From NCBI GenBank assembly GCA_021734045.1, contig JAIPJR010000026.1, positions 1-32,660 on the forward strand: a stretch of DNA of 32,660 bases. Direction: 5' to 3'. Within the stretch, counting starts at the first letter, position 1, and each line of letters starts with the position of its first letter. The translations under genes were made by a program, and so were the position numbers. This document shows, piece after piece, positions 27,293 to 32,660 of this stretch. The notes under the pieces are model-generated. The model worked only from the letters and a program-made list of their open reading frames with translations. It was not told the DNA's origin and did no database searches. The stretch is from Fidelibacterota bacterium (GTDB taxonomy: Bacteria > Fidelibacterota > UBA8477).

Positions 27293-30200
27293 ATGGCTGA
27301 GCAACCCACCATATTCCCTGATCTGGAAATTGTCGATCCGGAAAAGTGGGAGCTCCATTTTCGTCGCCAACTTGAGCAAATCAACGAATTCAATACCCGA
27401 GCACCCGATGCCCTTACAAAGGAAATTTTAGAACTCGGGCATTCTATCCTTGATAAAGGTACCGCCCATCAACAGGAAGTATTGTTGGATCTGGGACGGC
27501 ATCGCGGCTTCATTGATACCCTTGAGAATCTGGGACTCACACCAGAATGGTTTGACATCGAATGGGCGCTGATTCGTAGGTTGAATTTTACACCTGGTCG
27601 TCTTATTCGTTTGCGCCATCAGCAATTTCCTCAAAAGGTGCTGCTAAGGTATCAGTCGAATTTCCAATGGCAGGAGTTGAGTTGGATCGATGTGGTGGAT
27701 ATCTCCCGCCGTTTCGCGGCTGGCATCCTACGACTTACACAGAATAAACCCGGCCCCATCGCCATTATTTCTGAAAACAGAATCGAAGTGGCGCTGGCGG
27801 ACATCGCCTGCCTCTCGTACGGCATTCTCAATGTCCCCATCCAGCCATCTCTCCCCCCACAACAACTGGCCTACATTCTTGAGCATGCGGGAATTGAGAT
27901 CGCTGTCATTTCCAATGCTGGTGTTTATGAACGACTCCAGGCAGCACTTCCCTTTCAATCCACCTTAAAACAAATCGTTTCACTGGATGAATTGAGTCAT
28001 GGCGGTGGTCTGCCTTTGCACCGCTGGTCAGGCTTGCAAAAATCCTTATCCCAGGCTGAACATGCTCAGTTGGAAGAGCGGCAGGCAGCGATTGCGCTGG
28101 ACGATATCGCCTCGCTCATGTACACCAGCGGAACCACTGGTCACCCCAAAGCTATTGAATTCACCTATGGCAATATTATTTCCAAGCGTTTTGCAAGAGC
28201 GTTGGTGTTCAAAGTGGACGAGAAGGATACCTTCCTTTCCTACCTACCGCTTTACCATACATTTGGTCGATTTTTAGAGCTGTGGGGTTCTCTGTTTTGG
28301 GGTGCGACCTATAATTTTGCCAGCGGTACCACCAGTCAGGCATTGCTTTCAGACATGCAGATTATCCGGCCTACCGTACTCATTAGCATTCCGAAACGGT
28401 GGCAGGAAATTTACGAACGGGTAACCAGCCAGTATGACCCACTCCACGCCAAGCGACTGGACATTCGCAACAAACTGTACGAATTAGTGGGGGGGCGCCT
28501 GCGCGCCGGACTTTCGGCGGCCGGGTATCTGGATCCGGAAATTTTTCAGTTTTTCCAGAGTTTTGACATACAGCTCCTGAGTGGTTACGGCATGACCGAA
28601 GCAACGGGTGGTATTACCATGACACCACCGAATGACTATGTCCCGAATTCGGTCGGCGTTCCCCTGCCCGGCATCGATGTCAAGCTTGGTGATGATGGGG
28701 AATTATTCATCAAGGGTCCCTACGTTTCACCGGGCTATTACAAACCGGAATTTGAGGATGAGCGACCGGATGGCTGGTTCGGTACGGGTGATATTTTTCG
28801 TGAGCTGCCGCGCGGTCATCTGGAAATCATTGACCGCAAAAAAGAGATCTACAAGAATGCCAAGGGGCAGACCATCGCGCCGCAAAAAATCGAGAACCTC
28901 TTCAGGGATTTTGACGCGGTGAAACAAATCTATCTGGTAGGTGATCACCGTCCTTTTAACACAGCCCTTATCTATGCCAATGAGGATGCGCCCCAAGTGC
29001 GCCAGCATTTGGATGATACGGAGCAGTTGAATGCTTACTTTGCCTCGCTGGTTAATTCGGTCAACTCCTTTCTGGCACCATATGAAAGAATCGTGAATTT
29101 CACACTGATAAACCGAGCCTTTTCCGCCAATCTGGGTGAACTCACCCCCAAAGGCACCTATAAACGCCATGCCATCCACGAAAATTTCAAACGGGACATC
29201 GAGCGGATGTACGAAAAACCCTTCCAATCGATTTTTGTAGGTGATTTGGAAGTGCAGATTCCCATGTGGTTTTTGTTGGAACGGGGCTGGATGCGGGAAG
29301 ATCTGGAGGGCACACCAAACGGTTTGCGACACAAAGCCGAAGAACTCGAGTTGTCAACAACCCGCTTGAGTCCGAATCAAATCCAGTTAGGCGACCTGAA
29401 ATACCATTACGATAATCAGGTTCTGGATTTGGATTTGTTTATCCGGCAGCCGGCTTATTGGATTGGGAACGATTCGCTACTCCAGTTTTTGGGGTATGAA
29501 GCACTGCCGCACCGGAATTTTAATCCCATTCCACAATATTATCCCGGTGATTGGACGCCTATCCATTTTTCGGAAGCCGATGCGTCTGAGATGGCGGATG
29601 AGGTTCTGGCCGCGTTCAATGAAAATAAATTTGATTTTTTCAGCCTGCACAATGCGCTGTGCTTATTGCTCGCTGAGGGGAATGGACACGCCACGGTCGC
29701 CTTCCAGTATCTTGTGCGGGCAGCTCGCCAAGCCGGCTCCAACCACCACAGCACCATTTATTACGCATTCGTCAGACTTATTAAATCCCCTCAATCAGGA
29801 TTACGCCAGGCAGCATTTCAGCAGGCATTGGCTATGTGTAACAGCCAAGAATTGAGCCGACTTCTGGATTATGCTCTCCGGGATGAAATCGTGTTAAAAT
29901 TGGACCCACAGGGATTTGAAGAATGGCCCAATATCAATACACACAAGCTGAAAGCCCTATTCTCCCGGGCTGAACAGGAACGTCAAAAATACCACCCTGC
30001 ACAAAACCTGATACTGTCGCCTTTTGATGAAAATTTACTCACCTTGCTAACGGCGATTGGCATTGTCTATCCCCAATACCACACTGGAATTCGCAGTGAA
30101 CTGGTTCGATGGGAAATTGCAGTGAAAGGCACCAGTGATTTGACCCGAGTGCTGAGAGATCACCATACCGCATTAGTGGAAGCCTTCCGGCATCGGCTGG

Positions 30201-31948
30201 GAATACCGGCGAATTTAGCCACTTCGCCCGATTCGGAACAAACCTACAGCTGGTCGGATGTGGTGGAATTTGACCGAGAAGTACCTCGGGATCACCGCCG
30301 ACGCATTCTGGAAGCCATGAGTAATACGCCGCTGTTAAATGAAGCGCTGTTCATGTTTTACCACGGCCGGTCAGTACGGCTTCAGGACATTCCTCCGGAG
30401 GGTATTTCCATTGATCTGCTGGGGTCTGCGCACCGAAAAGCCGTCTACCGTGTCGTTATTCAGACCCGGGAATTGGACACCTACTATTTTGCCATTAATG
30501 TGAATATCGATCTGCCGCTGGAGATTCTGGAATCGGAAGTGCGCTGGCTTCAGGCCAGTTCCAGCTATCAACAGGAAGATAAAATCGTTGAACAGTTCGG
30601 CGGGTATTATCCGGAACAGGAGCTCTGGACCGAAGAATATATCCCTGGTAAAACCGTGGAACAGCACCTGTTTCAACTGAAAAACGGTCGTCAGGACGAG
30701 AACAGCCCGCCGGCCACATTCCTTTGGCCACATTTTGTGTGGACCGGGATTGGTGCCTATTTCGCTTTCTGGCGTCAGACTCAGTACGAAGTATTCGTCG
30801 CCGATCCCACACCGGCAAATATCATTATTCCGCCTCATGATTATTACCGTGGTGGGCGTATCATCTCTATTTCATCGCGGATTCGCAATCAGACCCCGTA
30901 CCAGACACTGAGATTGGTGCTGGACCGGTACATTCATGATACTGCCAGGCTTTTCCCGGATATCAATACTTACCTCACACCCACGGTAGTCTACTCGCCG
31001 ATCTACGAAGCATTGGAACCAGAGGAGGGGCGTCGTTTTCTGGAGAATGCCATTAACGATGCCGAATGCCCGGATGACTTACGGACCGAAATTCAGGAAT
31101 TTCTGGATGACATTGAGACACAAGGATTTTATCCCAAGCCGGTTTTTTTCGCCATCTTGCGTTACCAGCGCTGGTTGAAGCTGAATCCGGATGCCACACT
31201 GCGGGCGAAGGGTCGCTATATTCAGGAACTTCTGAAGGACTATAATATCGGCGATGCATCGAAGCTCTACCCGGATGCACGGTTGCGTCTGTTTCTGGAT
31301 ACAGTATTCGCTGATGCCAGTCTGGTGGTACGTGCACACCTGCGCAGTTGGATGCATCAGCAGCGAGAGATGACCCTGTTGGACACGCGGCTCCAATGGG
31401 AAATTCGCGAGTTGTTGACCGATCATGAGTTATCCGAAGAGGAGGCCTATTTTCTGAAACGCTTACCACTACCCCACCTGAGTGGTGCCGACGCAATCGA
31501 AATCATCGCGAATCCCCAAACGGGCCTACAGGATGTTGAAATTATGGTAACCCGCCGGGATCAATCGGGAGAAACATTTCACATTCGCAAACCGATCAAT
31601 CCCAAAGAAATCCTGCGCCTGCACCGTCTGTTTGCCGAGGTGCATCTGGATGTGCAATTCAAGCCGGAGCACGAATACCTGCTGGCATTGAATGAGAATG
31701 GCCATGTGATTGGCGGACTGTTTTATGAGCCAGTGGATACCAGCAATGTATTCATGGACAAAATCGTCATTGCGGCGGCTTATTCGGGTCGGGGCATCAG
31801 CCGGGCGATCATGGAGGAATTTTTCAACCGGATGCGGGGTCGCGGCTTCGATGTTGTCACCACCGGATTCTACCAGCCCGGGTATTTTTATAAACAGGGA
31901 TTCCGGATTGAGAAACATTATGAAGGTTTAGTGAAACAATTGGACTAA
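27293..31948 (+). CDS. Multidomain AMP-dependent ligase/kinase-like/GNAT protein
   Basis: A 1551-residue protein I cannot name. Residues about 100-630 are an acyl-adenylate-forming domain of the long-chain acyl-CoA ligase type: YTSGTTGHPK (277-286), GYGMTEA (431-437), GTGD (497-500), DRKKEIYKNAKGQ, and the catalytic Lys620 in TPKGTYKRH. About 640-1000 is a soluble, mostly helical region with no family I recognise. Around 1060-1200 lies a stretch resembling a protein-kinase/aminoglycoside-phosphotransferase fold, with D-P-T-P-A-N (1171-1176) like a catalytic loop but IISIS (1190-1194) where D-F-G/D would be expected, so probably degenerate. The C-terminus (about 1440-1551) is a GNAT acyltransferase, with the acyl-CoA loop YSGRGIS (1497-1503) and a GFYQPGYFYKQGF ending. 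Activation of an acid and transfer to an amine is inferred. No strong ribosome-binding site; a good terminator follows. Confidence 0.88.
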   Translation: MAEQPTIFPDLEIVDPEKWELHFRRQLEQINEFNTRAPDALTKEILELGHSILDKGTAHQQEVLLDLGRHRGFIDTLENLGLTPEWFDIEWALIRRLNFTPGRLIRLRHQQFPQKVLLRYQSNFQWQELSWIDVVDISRRFAAGILRLTQNKPGPIAIISENRIEVALADIACLSYGILNVPIQPSLPPQQLAYILEHAGIEIAVISNAGVYERLQAALPFQSTLKQIVSLDELSHGGGLPLHRWSGLQKSLSQAEHAQLEERQAAIALDDIASLMYTSGTTGHPKAIEFTYGNIISKRFARALVFKVDEKDTFLSYLPLYHTFGRFLELWGSLFWGATYNFASGTTSQALLSDMQIIRPTVLISIPKRWQEIYERVTSQYDPLHAKRLDIRNKLYELVGGRLRAGLSAAGYLDPEIFQFFQSFDIQLLSGYGMTEATGGITMTPPNDYVPNSVGVPLPGIDVKLGDDGELFIKGPYVSPGYYKPEFEDERPDGWFGTGDIFRELPRGHLEIIDRKKEIYKNAKGQTIAPQKIENLFRDFDAVKQIYLVGDHRPFNTALIYANEDAPQVRQHLDDTEQLNAYFASLVNSVNSFLAPYERIVNFTLINRAFSANLGELTPKGTYKRHAIHENFKRDIERMYEKPFQSIFVGDLEVQIPMWFLLERGWMREDLEGTPNGLRHKAEELELSTTRLSPNQIQLGDLKYHYDNQVLDLDLFIRQPAYWIGNDSLLQFLGYEALPHRNFNPIPQYYPGDWTPIHFSEADASEMADEVLAAFNENKFDFFSLHNALCLLLAEGNGHATVAFQYLVRAARQAGSNHHSTIYYAFVRLIKSPQSGLRQAAFQQALAMCNSQELSRLLDYALRDEIVLKLDPQGFEEWPNINTHKLKALFSRAEQERQKYHPAQNLILSPFDENLLTLLTAIGIVYPQYHTGIRSELVRWEIAVKGTSDLTRVLRDHHTALVEAFRHRLGIPANLATSPDSEQTYSWSDVVEFDREVPRDHRRRILEAMSNTPLLNEALFMFYHGRSVRLQDIPPEGISIDLLGSAHRKAVYRVVIQTRELDTYYFAINVNIDLPLEILESEVRWLQASSSYQQEDKIVEQFGGYYPEQELWTEEYIPGKTVEQHLFQLKNGRQDENSPPATFLWPHFVWTGIGAYFAFWRQTQYEVFVADPTPANIIIPPHDYYRGGRIISISSRIRNQTPYQTLRLVLDRYIHDTARLFPDINTYLTPTVVYSPIYEALEPEEGRRFLENAINDAECPDDLRTEIQEFLDDIETQGFYPKPVFFAILRYQRWLKLNPDATLRAKGRYIQELLKDYNIGDASKLYPDARLRLFLDTVFADASLVVRAHLRSWMHQQREMTLLDTRLQWEIRELLTDHELSEEEAYFLKRLPLPHLSGADAIEIIANPQTGLQDVEIMVTRRDQSGETFHIRKPINPKEILRLHRLFAEVHLDVQFKPEHEYLLALNENGHVIGGLFYEPVDTSNVFMDKIVIAAAYSGRGISRAIMEEFFNRMRGRGFDVVTTGFYQPGYFYKQGFRIEKHYEGLVKQLD

Positions 31949-31988
31949 AACAGCTTCATCTCAATCCGATTCAGGATTTAAAACCCTT

Positions 31989-32020
31989 AAAAAAGGGCGA
32001 TCAAATGATCGCCCTTTTTT
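31989..32020. terminator. Bidirectional terminator between the megaprotein and citrate synthase
   Basis: GGGCGATC (31995-32002) and GATCGCCC (32007-32014) form a perfect stem over a 4-nt loop, flanked by six A (31989-31994) and six T (32015-32020). It serves both convergent genes. Confidence 0.92.
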
Positions 32021-32043
32021 AATTCTCCCGTGAAATTGTGGGA

Positions 32044-32660
32044 TTAGATCACCGATTTGATGTATTCGGTGGTCACTGATTTGGGTCGTTCCAGCGGTAA
32101 ACCCAGCGCACGATCCCAGATGAGGGATGCCAGGACACCCATAGCCCTGGAAACACCAAACATCACAGTGTAGAAATCGTACTCATGCATACCGTAGTGA
32201 ACCAGGAGAACACCCGAATGAGCGTCCACATTCGGCCAGGGATTCTTCGCTTTCCCATGCTCCATCAGGATGTCAGGTGCCACCTCATAAATGGTGCTCA
32301 CCACCTGAAAGAGTTCATCTTCCGGCAAATGCTTGAGTGCAAACTCGCGCTGTGCCATATACCGCGGATCGGTTTTCCGCAGAACTGCATGGCCATATCC
32401 CGGGATAACCTGACCGGAATTCAGGGTGTCCCACAAAGCCTTCACAATCTGATCCTTGCTGGGAACGCCACCACCCAATTTCTGCTGCAACTCAATAATC
32501 CAGCGCAGGACTTCCTGATTCGCCAGTCCGTGCAGCGGTCCGGCCAGTCCGTTCATTCCTGCAGCCAGGCTGTAATAGACATCTGACAGGGCAGAGCCCA
32601 CCAGATGGGTCGTATGGGCTGAGACATTACCGCCCTCATGGTCTGCGTGAATGGTGAGAT
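32044..32660 (-). CDS. gltA: Citrate synthase, mitochondrial-like type (5' part beyond the window)
   Basis: Condenses acetyl-CoA and oxaloacetate to citrate, the entry step of the TCA cycle. Only the C-terminal 204 complete codons are in the window; the frame stays open to the right edge, so a GTG at 32601 is internal and not the start. All three catalytic residues are visible in their motifs: His in PLHGLANQ, His in [15 protein letters not shown] and Asp in NVDAHSG. The sequence [29 protein letters not shown] and [17 protein letters not shown] follow the animal mitochondrial enzyme very closely, unlike E. coli GltA. Eukaryotic-like citrate synthases are known from some bacteria such as Geobacter. 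The symbol gltA is functional only. It ends at the shared terminator 31989-32020. Confidence 0.96.
   Translation of the reverse strand, partial: LTIHADHEGGNVSAHTTHLVGSALSDVYYSLAAGMNGLAGPLHGLANQEVLRWIIELQQKLGGGVPSKDQIVKALWDTLNSGQVIPGYGHAVLRKTDPRYMAQREFALKHLPEDELFQVVSTIYEVAPDILMEHGKAKNPWPNVDAHSGVLLVHYGMHEYDFYTVMFGVSRAMGVLASLIWDRALGLPLERPKSVTTEYIKSVI

Noticed and set aside
28727-29332. 201-codon minus-strand ORF inside the ligase gene
   Set aside because: Antisense to the conserved ligase motifs, no family resemblance and no ribosome-binding site; a codon-bias shadow.

Overview
The window is a gene-dense bacterial chromosome segment of moderate GC with 21 protein genes (one cut by the right edge), no RNA genes, and no sign of transposases, integrases, phage genes or CRISPR. 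Shine-Dalgarno sites (GGAGG-like) are clear before many genes and move several starts inward. The mix is HslVU, a mitochondrial-like citrate synthase, a VOR-type 2-oxoacid:ferredoxin oxidoreductase with fused beta and gamma subunits, two large receiver/ATP-grasp proteins, and sigma54-type regulation. This fits an anaerobic or facultative member of the Fibrobacterota-Chlorobiota-Bacteroidota neighbourhood (for example Calditrichota or Neomarinimicrobiota). That placement is inference from gene content only.

Layout. 84-3204 (+): hslV-hslU, then a terminator and argF. 3346-3999 (-): a small heat-shock protein and a short unknown ORF, convergent with argF across a strong bidirectional terminator. 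4307-4696 (+): a cupin. 4757-11462 (-): a tightly packed run read as ald, CoA-transferase, ferredoxin, VOR alpha, fused VOR beta-gamma, uspA, then a secreted phosphodiester-glycosidase-domain lipoprotein. 11680-19441: two paralogous ~990-residue receiver-receiver-ATP-grasp proteins (+) flank an NADP-type glutamate dehydrogenase gene (-). 19472-24830 (-): a duplicated Cys4 protein, an NtrC-family regulator with its soluble histidine kinase behind a convincing sigma54 promoter, and a second glutamate dehydrogenase of another class. 24985-26939 (-): a zinc-ribbon protein and an SLC13 dicarboxylate/Na+ symporter. 27293-31948 (+): a 1551-residue AMP-ligase/kinase-like/GNAT megaprotein. 32044-32660 (-): the end of citrate synthase.

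Functional reading. The central theme is amino-acid and 2-oxoacid metabolism. Alanine dehydrogenase and two glutamate dehydrogenases interconvert amino acids and 2-oxoacids. The ferredoxin-linked oxidoreductase turns 2-oxoacids into acyl-CoA, the CoA-transferase exchanges the acyl-CoA, citrate synthase feeds acetyl-CoA into the TCA cycle, and the symporter can import C4/C5 acids. The two receiver/ATP-grasp proteins sit inside this metabolic block and look like uncharacterised signalling or phosphotransfer proteins. They and the ligase-GNAT megaprotein are the best candidates for undescribed biology.
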